Shown: in pieces, positions 21,666 through 34,100 of the stretch
How the letters are laid out: each line of letters begins with the position of its first letter
Position numbering within the stretch: position 1 is the first letter of the stretch
DNA from: Mastigamoeba balamuthi
Lineage: Eukaryota; Evosea; Mastigamoebida; Mastigamoebidae
Direction: 5' to 3'
DNA: 64,000 nt
NCBI GenBank assembly: GCA_902651635.1
Contig: CACRSC010001920.1
Coordinates: 384,651-448,650, forward strand
The notes under the pieces: model-generated
Told to the model about the DNA's origin: nothing
The model's input: the letters and a program-made list of their open reading frames with translations, nothing else
Databases searched by the model: none
Program-made: the position numbers and the translations under genes

Positions 21666-21717
21666 CGAGCCCGCGGCCGCGGACCTGCCACGCAGTCGCA
21701 GCGGAGAACTCTGTTCT

Positions 21718-22282
21718 TCAGTGCTCCCCAGCGGCGAAATAAAAAACCCCAACAAGTGAAATTGCGGCCCCAAATACGGCAATCGACGTCACGGCCAACG
21801 TCAGCGGCTGAGTGACATCAGCGCAGACCACGGACCGCAGCAGCCCATTCGCGATCCCGTTATTGAGCAGTGTGTGCGGCCGTGCCAACCGCGCGGCGCT
21901 GACACGTCACATCGACGGCGGGCGGCGGGCGTGCGGACCTGCGGACGACCACGACGGCGACGTCGTCGCTGTGGGCGGCCAGGGCGGCGGAGACCACGTG
22001 GCCCGCGCACATGTCGAGCGCGGCGGTGTCGAGGTCGGCGCCGGGGGCCCCGGGGCGGACGATGCGGAGGCCGAGGGCGCAGGAGGCGTCGGCGGGGGGG
22101 CGCGAGGGCGCGAGGGCAGAGGCGACGAGGACGGCGGGCAGGCACGAGCGCACGAGGCCCGCGCACACCTGCTGCAGGAGCGAGGCGTCGAGCAGCGACG
22201 CGGGGCTGCGGTCGCCGAGGCGCGGGTGCTGCGCCAGCGCGAGCGCAGACGCCTGCCGACGCAGCAGACACTCGCCCCTCAT
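21718..22282 (-). CDS. Small tail-anchored protein, unknown
   Basis: Two exons, 22282-21939 and 21898-21718, joined by a 40-nt GT-AG intron, give about 174 residues. The first exon contains SLLDASLLQQVCAGLVRSC and AALAAHSDDVAVVVVRR. The second exon adds a single strongly hydrophobic segment near the C-terminus (LTLAVTSIAVFGAAISLVG), followed by only a few residues and a stop. That layout suggests a tail-anchored membrane protein exposed to the cytosol. The intron is among the shortest in the window, and the second exon could instead be non-coding; the matching phase and the hydrophobic helix support it. The family is not recognised. Confidence 0.45.
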
Positions 22283-22538
22283 TTGCAAAGCAGAGCAGAT
22301 TCTCGCAGATTCTGGCGAGGAATATCTGGCTGGATCGATCCGCCTCCCCGATTCCCGGAATATGTATGGCATTTTTGGGCGAGCGGCACAATAATTCTAC
22401 TCCTCACATCCATAAAAGGCGATAGATATTAACACTCGTATCTACGGGGAAAAATCACACGTCAACGAGTTGAAGTTGGTGATAAGTGCGTGGGATTGGG
22501 GGGGGGTGGAGGGGGCTGCCTCCGGGCAGGCCGGCAGG

Positions 22539-24465
22539 CTACTTCATGCGGAGGATGCCGGCGGCGACGAGCTTGTTGATCTTGGCCATGACCTCCTGGT
22601 TGCGGAGGTGGTGCTGCGAGCGCTTGGGGTCGGTCGAGAGGTCGTTGATGACCTGCTGCATGACGGGGTCCTGCAGGATGGCCCGGATCTCGGGGTCGGC
22701 CATGGCGTGCTTGAGCTGCTCCTCGTCGGGCTTCTCCTGGTCCTGCTGCGAGGTCAGCAGCTGCTCGATCTTCTGCATGCCCTCGAGGCACTCCTGGTTG
22801 CCGGGCTCGAGCTTGAGGGCCGCGTCGTAGGCCGCGATGGCCTTGTGGTACTCCTTCATGAAGAAGTGGCACGCGGCCTTGCGCGTGTGGCCCTTGACAA
22901 AGTCGGGGCAGAGCTCGAGGCACTTCTCGGCGTCCTTGAGCGCCGTGGGGAACTCGCCGAGCTTCATGTAGCAGGCGGCGCGGTTGCTGTAGGGCACGTG
23001 GTCGCGCGGGTTGCGCTTGACGGCCTCGCTGTACTCCTTGATGGCCTCGGGGTACTGCTGCGCCTTGAACAGCTCGTTGCCCCGGTTCTTGGCCGCCAGC
23101 GACAGCTCGGGGCTCAGGTACGCCGCCTCGTCCGCGCGCTTCTTGGCCGCCTCGGCCCGCTGCAGGCGCTGCAGCGTGTCGGCGTTGCGGTTCTCCGTCA
23201 GCGACTTCTGGTAGCACTCGATGGCCTCGGGCCACTGCTCGAGCTTCGAGTGCGCGTTGCCCATGCGCGTCAGCACCTTGGGCACCAGCTTGTACTGCCG
23301 CACGCGCTTGCAGTCCTCCAGCACGCCCCGGCACTCCTCGACGCACCGCGCCGCGTCGCCCATCTCCAGGTACACCGCCGCCAGGTTGCTGCGGTACGCC
23401 GGGTCGTCGGGCCACAGCGCCATCGCCCGCGTGTAGTGCGCCACCGCCTCCTCGAACCGCTTGGCCTTGTACGCCTCGTTCCCCGCCTCCTTCTCCCGCT
23501 CCGCCTCCCGCTGCGGCTCGGGCCGCTCCGCCTCGGGCTCCGCCTGGGGCTGGGGCTGGGGCTCCGCCGCCGCCTTGGGCGCCTCCTTGGGGGCCTCGGG
23601 CTCGGCCTCGCGCTGCTGCTGGGGCTGGACGTTGATGCCCATGAGGACGGCGAGGGCCGTCATGATGCGCTGGTCCTTGACGTGCTCCTCAAACGACTGC
23701 GGGTTGGCGCGGATGGCCTCGATGGCCGCGACAAAGGCGGGGTCGTCGAGGAAGGCGGCCGTCGAGGGGTTGGCGCGCAGGCGGGCGGCGTAGTCGGCAG
23801 AGAAGATCTTGGCGGGGCTGAAGCGGTCGTAGTCCATCGCGCCCTGTACCGCCTCCTCGGCCTCGGCCGCCCCGCTGCGCAGCTGCTCGTTGCTGGGGTC
23901 GATCTCCAGCCCCTTCTTGAACGCCGCCAGCGCCTCCTCGAACCTCCCGAGGAAGTGCAGCGCCGTCCCCTTGCGCCCGTAGCCCTACGCCCCACACACA
24001 CCAAACCACATCAGCAGCAGAACAAACAGAGCGCAGCAGCAGAGCACAACAGCGAAGAGCGGAGCACAGCAGAGAAGAACAGAGCAGAGCAGCAGAGCGA
24101 GCAGTAGAACAGAGGAACAGAGCAGATAAACAGAACAGCAGAGCGGAGCAGCAGAACAGAGCAGAACAGAGAGAGCAGAGCAGAGCAAAGGAACAGAGAG
24201 CAGCAGAACAGAGAGAGCAGAGCAGAGCAGGGACAAAACAACGAGCGCGCACCTTGGCCCAGTCGGGCTTGAGCGAGACGGTCTTCTCGGCGTCGGCGAG
24301 GGCTGCGGCGTAGTCGCCGTCGGCGGCGTGCGCTGCGCTGCGGTTGCTGTAGAGGATGTGGTTGGCGGCGTCGAGCGCGATGGCCTCGCTGAAGCAGCGG
24401 ATGGCCTCCTTGTTGTCGCCGCGCGCAAACGCCTCGTTGCCCTGACGCTTCGCCTCGTCGGCCAT
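22539..24465 (-). CDS. STI1: Hsp70/Hsp90-organising protein (Hop/STI1)
   Basis: Two exons, 24465-24253 and 23984-22539, encode about 552 residues. The order is the classical one: TPR1 (starting MADEAKRQGNEAF), a DP domain (FLDDPAFVAAIEAI), a Pro/Glu-rich linker, TPR2A (EKEAGNEAYKAKRFEEAV), TPR2B (KNRGNELFKAQQYPEAIKEY) and the final DP2 domain (ADPEIRAILQDPVMQQVI) with its NPQxx-like features. Hop bridges Hsp70 and Hsp90 by binding their EEVD-like tails, and both partners are encoded nearby. The intron splits TPR1 and is unusually long (268 nt) and repetitive. A heat-shock-type element lies about 105 bases upstream. Length and domain order are normal for the family. Confidence 0.93.
23985..24252 (-). 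repeat. STI1 intron filled with CTCTG-type repeats
   Basis: On the gene strand the intron is a long irregular series of TGCTCTG, TTCTG and CTGCTG units flanked by a GTGCGC donor and a GTAG acceptor. It is several times longer than most introns here. Similar units recur in the intron at 44847-44946. Confidence 0.7.
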
Positions 24466-24569
24466 GTGCTGTGTGGTCTCTGTGTCCTGCGGGGGGGCCG
24501 AACTCGTGTGGGGAGTGGTAACAATGGTGAGCTGGTGGGCCCGCAGCCCGGGCGCTCAAGAAACTGGGC

Positions 24570-24588
24570 GAATTTTCATCGACTTTTC
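24570..24588. promoter_or_regulatory. Heat-shock-type element upstream of STI1
   Basis: GAATTTTC (GAAnnTTC) at 24570-24577 is followed three bases later by GACTTTTC, a near match. Two GAAnnTTC-like units side by side resemble an HSF binding site. It lies about 105 bases before the STI1 start codon and closely matches the arrangement in front of HSP90. Confidence 0.5.
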
Positions 24589-24928
24589 ACTTGTTTCTCC
24601 CCGACTTTTCAGTTTGATTTCTGGAGTGCTGAGAGAGAGACGCGAGCGCGCGCACAGCCCGCTGTGATAGGGTTCCCGTACCCTTATCAGCACAGCGCCT
24701 GAAAGGGAGCTTCGCGAAATGAACACAGAGCTCAACTCGACTTTATATCTTGGTGGACCACACTGCAATTTGGGGTTTGCGCTCTATCCGTACTGTGGCC
24801 ACAGCTTTGCCCAATCACGGGAATGAGTCCTGGAAGTCGCAAACCGTGAGTGTCGAACAGTGCATACATGTTCAATATCTTCCAATTTGAAAAACACGGA
24901 GATATCTCCGTCCATTAATAAACCCTGG

Positions 24929-27896
24929 ATGGAGAAACCCGGGCCCGCCGACGCCGCCCCCGCCGATCCCGAGCGCGCCCCTCCGTGCGACGCTGCGGAC
25001 CCCGCGGGCGTCTCGCCGCCAGCGCCCGGAATCGCTCTGCCGCACTCGAGCCCCTCGGGCAGCGGCGACCACCGGCACCACCACCACCACCACAAGAAGG
25101 GCTCCAAGCTCCAGGCCCTCCCGCCCCCGGGCCCCGTTGCCACCGCCACCAGCAGCAGCAGCAGCCCCGCGCCCGCCGAGCGCGCCCCGGGCGACTCCCC
25201 GTCGTCACCAGCGCCGCCCGTGCGGCTGGACTCGAAGGGGCTGACGATGGCGGACAAGAAGGCGCTGGCGATACGGGAGCTCGTCCAGACAGAGCGCGCG
25301 TACATCGCAGACCTCTCGGTCGTCACCAGCGTGCGCTGGGGCGCTGGCCCTGCCCCTTGCCCCCCCTCTGCCTCTGACCCGGGGGAGAGCGGACGCGGGG
25401 CAGGTGTTCCTGGGGCCCATCAAGCAGAGGCGGCTGCTGACGGACGAGCAGGTGGTGGCCGTGTTCGCCAACCTGAGCACCATCGCCTCGATCAACGCAG
25501 AGCTGCTCGAGTGCGCAGCCGCCAGCTCCTCCCAGTGTGCCCGAGCATCCCCGTGCACTGACGGGACGGCCTGCGCCCGCAGCGGGCTGGTCGGGGGGTC
25601 GTCGTCGGTGGGGACGTGCTTCCTGCGGCTGGCCGACTACCTGAAGATGTACTCGCACTACTGCTCCAACTTTGACGCGCAGCAGGCGAAGATACTGGAG
25701 CTGCGCAGGCTGAACCAGCAGTTCGACCAGTTCCTCCAGGAGGCGGCCAACGATCCCGTCTGCAAGGGCAACGACCTCTGCTCGTTCCTCATCAAGCCCG
25801 TCCAGAGTGCGCGCCGCCGTCCCTTGGCCGCTTGCGTTTGCCCCGCGGGGTCTCAGCGATGAAACCAAAAGGGCTGTGCAAGTACCCGCTGCTGCTGCGA
25901 GAGATCATACGCCACAGCGCGCCGGACGACCCCGACCTCAAGACGCTCGAGCAGGCCTTTGACAAGGTCAACGGCATATGCCTCGTCGTCAACAAGAGCA
26001 AGAAGGAGGAGGAGGCCCGCTCCATCCTGCTCGACCTGCAGGACCGCCTGACGTTCCCTGTGCCCCCATTGCTCTCTGCCGTCGTTCGTTCCTCCGCGTC
26101 TGACGCTCTCGCAACAGAGCGGCGCATCCATGGAGCTTGTGGACGCATCCCGGAAGCTGCACAAGGAAGGCGTGCTGCAGGAGCGACTTCTGTCCGACAC
26201 TAGCGGCTCGTTCCAGACCGTCACGCTGATACTGCTCAACGACACGCTCATTCGGGCCAAGCACCAGCGGAGTGTCGTGGGCCACACGAACAAACTCAGA
26301 GTGGAGTCGCAAACCCCCGTGGCCCTCGTGGACATCGCAGACGTCCCTGAGCGAGGTTACCACCAAACGCCTCTCACAGTACTTCGCTGACAGAGCTGTT
26401 GGATGCAGAGCTCACTGACCTCGGGTGCCAAGCGCCCTGGGTGTCGATCTTGACGCTGACAGACGACAAGGGAGAGCTGTCGCTGGTGGTTTCCTTTGAT
26501 ACCGAGAAGCAGAAGAAGGACTGGACGGAAGAGCTGCTGTCCACCAAGCTCGCGGAGGAGAAGAGGAGCCGCCGGTCGACGCGAGCGCTTTCGCAGGCCG
26601 AGATAACTGCAGCCAACACGAGCAGCGAGGAGACAGCCGCTGCGTTGAGCCTTGTCGAGGCATGCTGCAGCAGGGTGAAGGACAATCCGTCGCCCGAGAT
26701 GAAGCAGATCGGTCAGGACCTCCAGGAGCTGATCGCCATTCTGCAGAAGTACCAGCACCAAGGGGCCAAGTTCTGCGTGCGAGTCAAGCTGTTCGTCCGC
26801 GACATCAACAAGGTCAGTGCCAAAGGGAGTCGTACGATCTCTTCTGAGCAGAGTTGCAGGTCCTCGACTATGCAGAGACGGCCAAGGAGAAGAAGCGGAG
26901 CTCGTTCATCAATTTCGTCGGAGTCAAACTGGGCGGGAAGAAGACAATTGCCGCCATGGTCTCAGACCTCCACATGACCCATCTATGTACGGCTCTTCGC
27001 GTGCTCGAAGCGGCCTCTAATCGGGACTCCAGCGATCAAGTCGCAAGCGCTCTCGGACCTCAAGGCCGCGTCGTTCAAGGTGACGCAGATGACCCGCGAC
27101 AAGCCGTACCTCGAGGAGTTTGACGACGACGAGGGCAGGCAGTACTGGATCGACCACTTTGTGCGGCCCTCTCCCTCTCCTGCAAGCAGCGCCCCATACC
27201 CGCGAGGACTCACCGGCGGGGACGCAGGACGTTGAGGAGGTGCCAGACGATCAGTTCATGCGGGTCCTGGTGCAGCACATGAAGAAGATCGGGCTCGAGC
27301 CGCCGACGGAGGAGGAGTCGCGGGCCATGCTGGAGGACCTGGACACCAACGGCGACGGCAGCATCAGCGCCATCGAGTGGGCCAACTTCACCGACTTCCT
27401 GGGCCTGCAGGGCCAGCTGCTCAGGTGCAAAGGCCTGCCGTTCGAGCCCGAGGCGCCGGTGCAGCCCCTGAGCGAGGAGCAGGCCCGGGCGACGCACATC
27501 ATCGCGTGGGTCGACGAGAACAGCGCGCAGGTCCGCGGCATCGACATGGTAGCCCAGAGGCCCGCGGGGTCCGCGCTGGTGGCCTTCGCCACGTCGCGGG
27601 GCTACGCCGCGTGGCTGCGCGAGCACTGCGAGGCCGTGGGCGAGCGGCTCGCGGTGGTCACGACGTACCACCGCAAGGGCGACGGCGGGGACAGGGCCGC
27701 GGACAGGGTCGTCCGCTACACGAGGAGAATAGCGAGGGGCACTGCCATCCCGATACTCGTCTTCTGCCGCGACGCGGACTACTGCCTCGCCAAGCGGCTC
27801 GACGACAGGGCCGGGTTCGTGGCGACGCTGTCCTCGGTGGACCAGCTCGTCTCGTTCCTCAGAAAGCCGTTTGACACGCTGGCAACTGTGCACTGA
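24929..27896 (+). CDS. RhoGEF-PH-EF-hand protein with a receiver-like C-terminal domain
   Basis: Nine phase-consistent exons (24929-25330, 25404-25510, 25583-25806, 25872-26059, 26118-26355, 26394-26812, 26860-26986, 27033-27160, 27228-27896) give about 833 residues. After a His/Ser/Pro-rich N-terminus comes a DH (RhoGEF) domain: AIRELVQTERAYIADL, FLGPIKQ, CFLRLADYLKMY and KPVQRLCKYPLLL. A PH-like domain follows (ELVDASRKLHKEGVL to VSFDTEKQKKDW). An EF-hand loop, DLDTNGDGSISAIEW, lies at about residue 645. The C-terminal 140 residues resemble a receiver-like domain (IIAWVDENSAQ, then ILVFCRDADY). DH-PH units load GTP onto Rho GTPases, so this may act on Rho proteins such as the one at 8.8 kb, possibly under calcium control. 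Introns are as short as 38 nt. Confidence 0.8.
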
Positions 27897-28106
27897 GGGA
27901 CCCCCGGTGGCGCGACGAGTATTTGTGATGGTAGCCATACTACGAATTGGTTTTCTCGGCACTCGGACACGGCGGTGCGTGAGGTGGATCCTTCTGGTTC
28001 GGCGATCCCGTGGTGCCGGGTCTGCGCTCAGTTGAAAGGGCAGATAGATATTTCTCGTACGGGGCAGCCAGATTCTTATTATTACCAGCGCGTAGAGCGA
28101 CAATCG

Positions 28107-31100
28107 ATGGAGCAGCAGAGGCCGCGTGTCAAGAAACAGCGGCAACGCGAGAGAGACAGGCCGCCCTCCCCTGTGCCCGCAGAGCCCACCGCGCCCGAGG
28201 CCCCGCCCGAGTCAGCGCCCCCGGAGCCCGCGCAGGAGGAGCCCAGCGCACAGCAGCAGCAGCAGCAGCACGAGGGACAGCAGCAGCAGCAGCAGAAACA
28301 ACAACAGGAGGCGACAGCAGAGGCCTCAGCGCCCCCAGCGCCCTCGGCCCTCGCGGCCCTCATGAGTGGCGGGGGCGTCGCCGAGTGCAGCTACCCCAAG
28401 GTGCCCCACAGCGGCGCTGGCCAGCCGGCAGCCAGCGTTGGGCCTCCCCCCTACTGACACGCCCCCCTGTGTGGCCCCGCACAGCTGCTCGACGACAGCG
28501 AGCTGCAGCCGCTGCTGCAACGCGAGGACGGCGACCTGCAGGTGGCGCCTGAGCAGGTGCGGGGGGACATGGGCCGCTGCCTCGCACTGATGCTGGGGGC
28601 CCCCAGGAGGCGCGGGTGGGGGAGCAGCGAGCAGCGGCGGACGTGGCGCCCATGGCAGAGGCGTTCAGGGACGAGCCAGGGTCGCTGGAGCAGAGCCTCT
28701 TCTACCGCCTGGTGCTCGCCTACCGCACGCCCCTGCTGTCGCTCGAGGCCCTCAGCCCGCGCAGGCAGGTGCCGTCCGCACGCTCGTTGCCCTGCGCGTC
28801 GCTCTCGTCTGAGTGGTGGGCGTGCTGCCCCCCTGGCGCCTGCAGGCGATCGAAGACGAGGCCAGGAAGCTGTCGGAGGAGGTCTGGCGGGTGACGAAGA
28901 AGGAGGTCACAGCAGCCAGGCAGTGCGGGGACGATAGGACGCTGCACGAGACGGTGGCGTACGAGACAACGGCAGTCGACACCAGCACGGTGCAGAAGCT
29001 CACGCGGGCGCTGGAGGCGCTCAGGACGACGTCGGCGTCTGTCGAGCTGCTGCACTCGTTCGAGGCCGCTGTGGCCCGGATGCACGTCCAGCAACACGTC
29101 GACGAGTTCCTCATCAGCGCTGGCATGCACGCAACGCCCAGCGACGCCCCCATTGTCGCCGCCCCGGATGCTGCCCCCGTGGACCCCGCACAGCGGTCCG
29201 CCAACGACTACCTGCTGCACATGCTCTGCGTCCTCTTCTACTTTGAGCGCAACAGGCCGCCTGTGGTCCGCGCCGCTCGCGGCCAGAGCCCCTTGGCGGA
29301 GTTCCACGCGGATGTGCGCGACTGGGCCCTCGCGCTGGTGGCTGTGCTGCTGCGGCGGGCGTCGTTCTCGGACCACGTCTTTGTCGCGAGGCTCGTGGCC
29401 ACTTGCCCTGGCGTCGGCGAGTGGGCGGCGAGTGCCGTGCAGTTTCCCCGCGCGTGGAACGGAGCGGTCGCGGACCACTTCATCCGGATCGCGGAGATCC
29501 TGGCGAGGCCACCGGCCAAGTTCATTCGGCCACCGATCGGGCAGGGCCTCGAGGCCCTGGAGGCTGCGGAGGAGGCGCCGAGGAAGCTCCAAGTTCTCGA
29601 GGAGGACATGATCGCGTCGCTGGAGCAGCTGCCGTTCTCCGAGTTCTGTACGTTCCACTCGAGGGCTCTCGCGGACCCAAACGACCCCGGCGCCAAGGAC
29701 GCCGTGCAGCGGTTTGCCTCCGTCCTGAATGTTCTCTGCGACACGATCGGGCACACCTCGTCCTATGCCTCGTTCACGCGCCTCGTAGCCAAGATCCTGT
29801 GCACAGTCGTGCTGTTTGCTGTCAACAACATCGCTGAGAGCGGGTGCGTTCCGTTCTCACACGTCCTGGAAGTGTACTGACTGAGGTACAGCGACCCTGG
29901 GCTCAAGTCGCAGCTGGACGACTCGATAGTGATCGTGCGTGACAGTCTCGCTTGCAACGCTAATCGCAGCTCATTCAGGCCGTGAGATCGATTCTCTTGG
30001 ACCACGAAGCGGGCGCACGCCAGTTTCTCTGCGAAATGCCCTTCGGAGTGTATGAAGTTACCTTCTGTCCCGCTGTTCCTCAACGCCTATCCAGGCTCAA
30101 CGAGGACACCATATGGAGAATACTGTCCTTAATCCACTCTCCTCAGACCCGTCCGTATTTTCCGACTCCCACCTCCGGTTCACCGCATTGCATTTTGCAG
30201 AACCGCATGCACTCGCGACATCCCGCGATGAGTTCGCTATGCTTCTGTCCAAAGGTGAGCTCATCATTCCTGCACACCCTCTAATTATTTGCACAGCTGG
30301 ATTCCTTCCCCTCGTGTCCGAGGTCGTTCAGAAAGACGGCTGGAGCTTGCTGGACACGCTGGCGAACATTGGCATATCGCACCACAGCGCGTCCACTACT
30401 GTCCTTGAGTCCATCTTCGAAGTTTCCTGTGCGTACCCTCAACTCCAATCTACTCTCATGCTTGCTCCTTCTTGTCACCAGGCCTGCAGAAGAAGTCGCG
30501 CTATCTGCTGTTCCGCCCTGGGGTTGGGACTATGGCAAGGATTTGCTCTGATCAACCCGGAATTGTGCGCCCCTGGACACTGCTGTTGTCTCTGACCCAA
30601 CCGCTGGCAGCTCTCCAAGATACTCGACTTCGTGAGAGACCACATCTCGGCCATCGGCAAGGAAGGTGCCACGTACCTCCTGAAGGCCCTGCCCTTCGAC
30701 ATGTGGCACCCCACGCAGCGGGATGCCACCACCCTCCGCGCCTGGGCACTTGAGGACCTGGTACACTCACAACACCAATCTGCAATTCCTGGCTTTACTC
30801 AACTCCGGTAGACCACCGCTGGCAACGCCTGCTTCCGCCAAGTGCTAGACGGGCTTAACTGGGGTATCGACGCCTCGACCTGCGCGCCGTTTCTGCCTAC
30901 GACAGTGCAGAGAGAGGCCACCGCGCTGATTTTGGAGGCACAGAACCCGCTTCATTGTAGCCTTCTGACAATCACCAGCAGGCGTGGCACCACCACGCCC
31001 AGTTGTACGAGAATTCGTCCTACCTCTCCACCACCGTGCTCTCCAACATGTCCCTATACTACGACTTTGACAAGTGGTGCTGGAGCGGCCTGTCCCGCGT

Positions 31101-34100
31101 CGTTTGCCACTACCCGACGTACGCCATCGCCGCAAATCCTCCAGTTTACGAGCTCAGGCTGCACGCAGAAGTCCGCTCTGTGCACAGGCGGAGCCACCTC
31201 CCGCGCTGACACAAGAGATTGCGCTGCTCTCTGCAACCGTTTTGTCGTCAAAATACCCCAAGCCCATCTTCTCGGCAGCAGCACTGCTTCTCACGCCTAC
31301 CGGCGTGGACGTGCACGCGTGGACAGACGGCTCTGATCCTGTGGCAATCTCCCACCTGGAGCTTCTGGTACTCACCCATATGTGCGCCCGCACTCAGACT
31401 GCTCTACAGATCTACTACAGAAGAACAGACGTCGCGCTGTGGTGCCTGCGCCAGCTTCTCCCAGCGGTCGTGGAGAGAATGGTCCGCTCCGGAGACATCG
31501 AGGCCACTCCACGCGCTGTCGCCGAGCGGCTTTCGTCGTCCGCGAGGCTCTGCGCGCTGTTCAAGAAGGCGCTGCTCGGAGCTTCCGGAGGGGGCACAGC
31601 CATCGGTGCGTCGCTTGGCTCGTGGATATGGGGCTCCACCCCGCAGCAGTCCAACGTGGACGCCACGATATCGGCCATCTCTTTCACCTCGTCGTGGCTC
31701 GCCGGCGACACGTCCGCCGCCATGACGCGCGTGTGGATGAACTTCCTGCTGTCCGAGCCCGCGTGGCACGCCAGCGCGGACCACTGCCGCATGGTGAGCG
31801 CCCTGTGCGACGCGTGCGCTGCCTCCGAGGCCTCGCTCTCACTGGAGGAGCTCGCGTCCGCGGTGTCCCGAGACCTGTCGTTCTCCCAGCTGCCCAAGGA
31901 GTGCGGCAGGTTCCTGTGGGTGCCCTACATCGCGCTTGTCTCGGAGAGCAGGTCCTCGCGCACGCAGTCGCACTCGGCCATGCTGGCGCACTGGGTCGCG
32001 CTCGAGCGGGAGGTGTGCCCCGGAAAGTGCGAGTTCGCGTGCCTGGTCTGGCAGTTTGTCCTCTTCTACCTCTTCGCCGAAGGCAAGCGCATAGCTGCGC
32101 TGCGCACGTCCCCAGAGGAGTTCCTGGCCACTAAGGAGAGGCTGCGTGAGAAGGCGACGGCGTGGCAGAGCTTCTACACGGAGCGGGGGGCCAGCAGCTC
32201 GCGGCAGAGGCAGTACTTCGACAGCGTCTGCGCTGCCCTCCAGATCGCGCCGCCCAACGCCGACTGGCTCGACGGCAGCCGCGGCCTGGTGCGCATCGCC
32301 GCATCGGACAGCAGAGTTGTTGCGGTGATCGAGGGCACCTCACCGGCGCACAACCCCGCGCTCGCCGTCCACGATCTTGTCGACGTGGTCGAGCTGCGAG
32401 CGCGCGTCCTGGAAGCCGCGTGGCCGCAGCCCCCCAGCGCCAAGGCAGCACCCGAGAGGCACCAGAGGGTCCCGAGCGCAGCCTCGGCCATCGCTCAGTT
32501 CGACGCGCTGTCGCGACAGCCAGCGCCCGCTCTGGTGGCCCTGGCGCCTCTGACGCCGCCATACGTGATGGACGACAAGATCGTCGTGCGCACTTGTCTT
32601 CGCACAGCAACAGCGTAACTCACTCTTCTCGAGGGGCTGCTGTCGGAGGACATCTCCACCATCGAGAGGGAGGCCAAGAGGCACTCAGATCGGGCCGTGA
32701 GGGCAGAGGCGCTGGACGAGCAGTACGTCGGCGACCTCCAGCAGCTCTACTCGAACCGCGAGGCCACAGCGCGAAAGTTCAAGACCTGCGGGGCCAACTG
32801 CTCCAAGGCGGCCCTCTTCTGCATCACCATCACAGTTGGGCCCCACACGCACTCGCTCGCAGGCTTCCTCTCTCTCGCTGACACACGAGCAGGAAGTGGA
32901 GAAGGACTCGGATATCGAGTCCAAGCTCGCGTCGAACCGGGCCGTGCAGAAGACCAACCTCTCGCGCCCAGAGATCCCGTGAGTGGCCGAGAACGCATCT
33001 GCGCCCACCGGGCGAGTCTCACAGCACACCCGCCGCACAGCATGGGGTTCTGCGTCAGCGTGATGCAGCTCGAGAGGGCCGTCCGCGGATTCGAGGCGGC
33101 GCTCGGGTGCGAGGGCCCGCTCAGTGCAGTGGCCGAGCTGGCCGCCTGCAACACGCTGGTCCGCCTCGTCGAGTCGTGGCCGGCGGCGTCGCTCTCCCCG
33201 GTGGCCTTCGGGCCCCTGCGGGGCGCCATCAGCGCCCTCACACTGGCCATCACGTCGGCGTGCCCGAGGCAGTCCGAGGCCCTGCTGTCCACGATCGTAT
33301 CGAGCCCTAAGAAGTACCAGGTAGTCGCCGAGTCGCTCGACGCGACGAGGAGCGCGTCGTTTGTGGACCTCTTCCGCATCGCCTTCGGGGCCTACGCGGC
33401 GACGGGCAACGCAGACCTTCTTCCTCTGCTCGAGAAGTTCGACGCCCAAAAGGTCCGTGCCCGGTCTTGACCTGTCCGCCCCGCGGGCCCTCACGCACCC
33501 GCCGCCGCCGCAGTGGATAGCCAGGGCCAACCCCAGCGCGGAGAAGCGGCGGGAGTTCGTCACCGCCTCGTGCGCTGCCCTTTGCGACATCGGGTACGCG
33601 CGCCACCCGACCGCGTGGTCCCTCGCTCTCAAGTGCTTCGCCTCTGCCTCGGCCACCGCCCTCGAGCGTACGCGCACCGCCTACCCCGTCTCTCAGCCGA
33701 GAGGGCTCACAGGCAGCTCGCCAGACTCGGTGGCCCAGATGCTGGCAATGACTCTGAGGCCCAACGTGGCGCCGCTGCCGCCGACGGTGTTCGACGCTGT
33801 GCTCAGGAGTGCCCTCGGCAGCGCGGCGAGCGGCCATCTGCCCTACGCGGATGCGGTCGCGGCACTGAGGGCGTTCGGCTCCTTCCTCGGCGGGGCGCGG
33901 GCAGAGCGGCGGGCGTCGCTCTTCACCGTGTGGCCCGCGTACATCCCGCAGTTCGCCGCCTACGTCGCGGCCGCCGTCTCCTCGGCGACGTTCCAGCGCT
34001 TCTCCGCCGCCGAGGTCTGCTCGGCCCTCTTCGGGGCGTTTGAGCCGTGGCTCTCGTGCGAAGACCCGTCGCTGGCGCCCCCGTTCGACGGCTCCAGCGC

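Noticed and set aside
25511-25582. Coding sequence continuous through this segment of the RhoGEF gene
   Set aside because: The frame is open only because the intron is 72 nt long; removing it restores the conserved DH-domain spacing.
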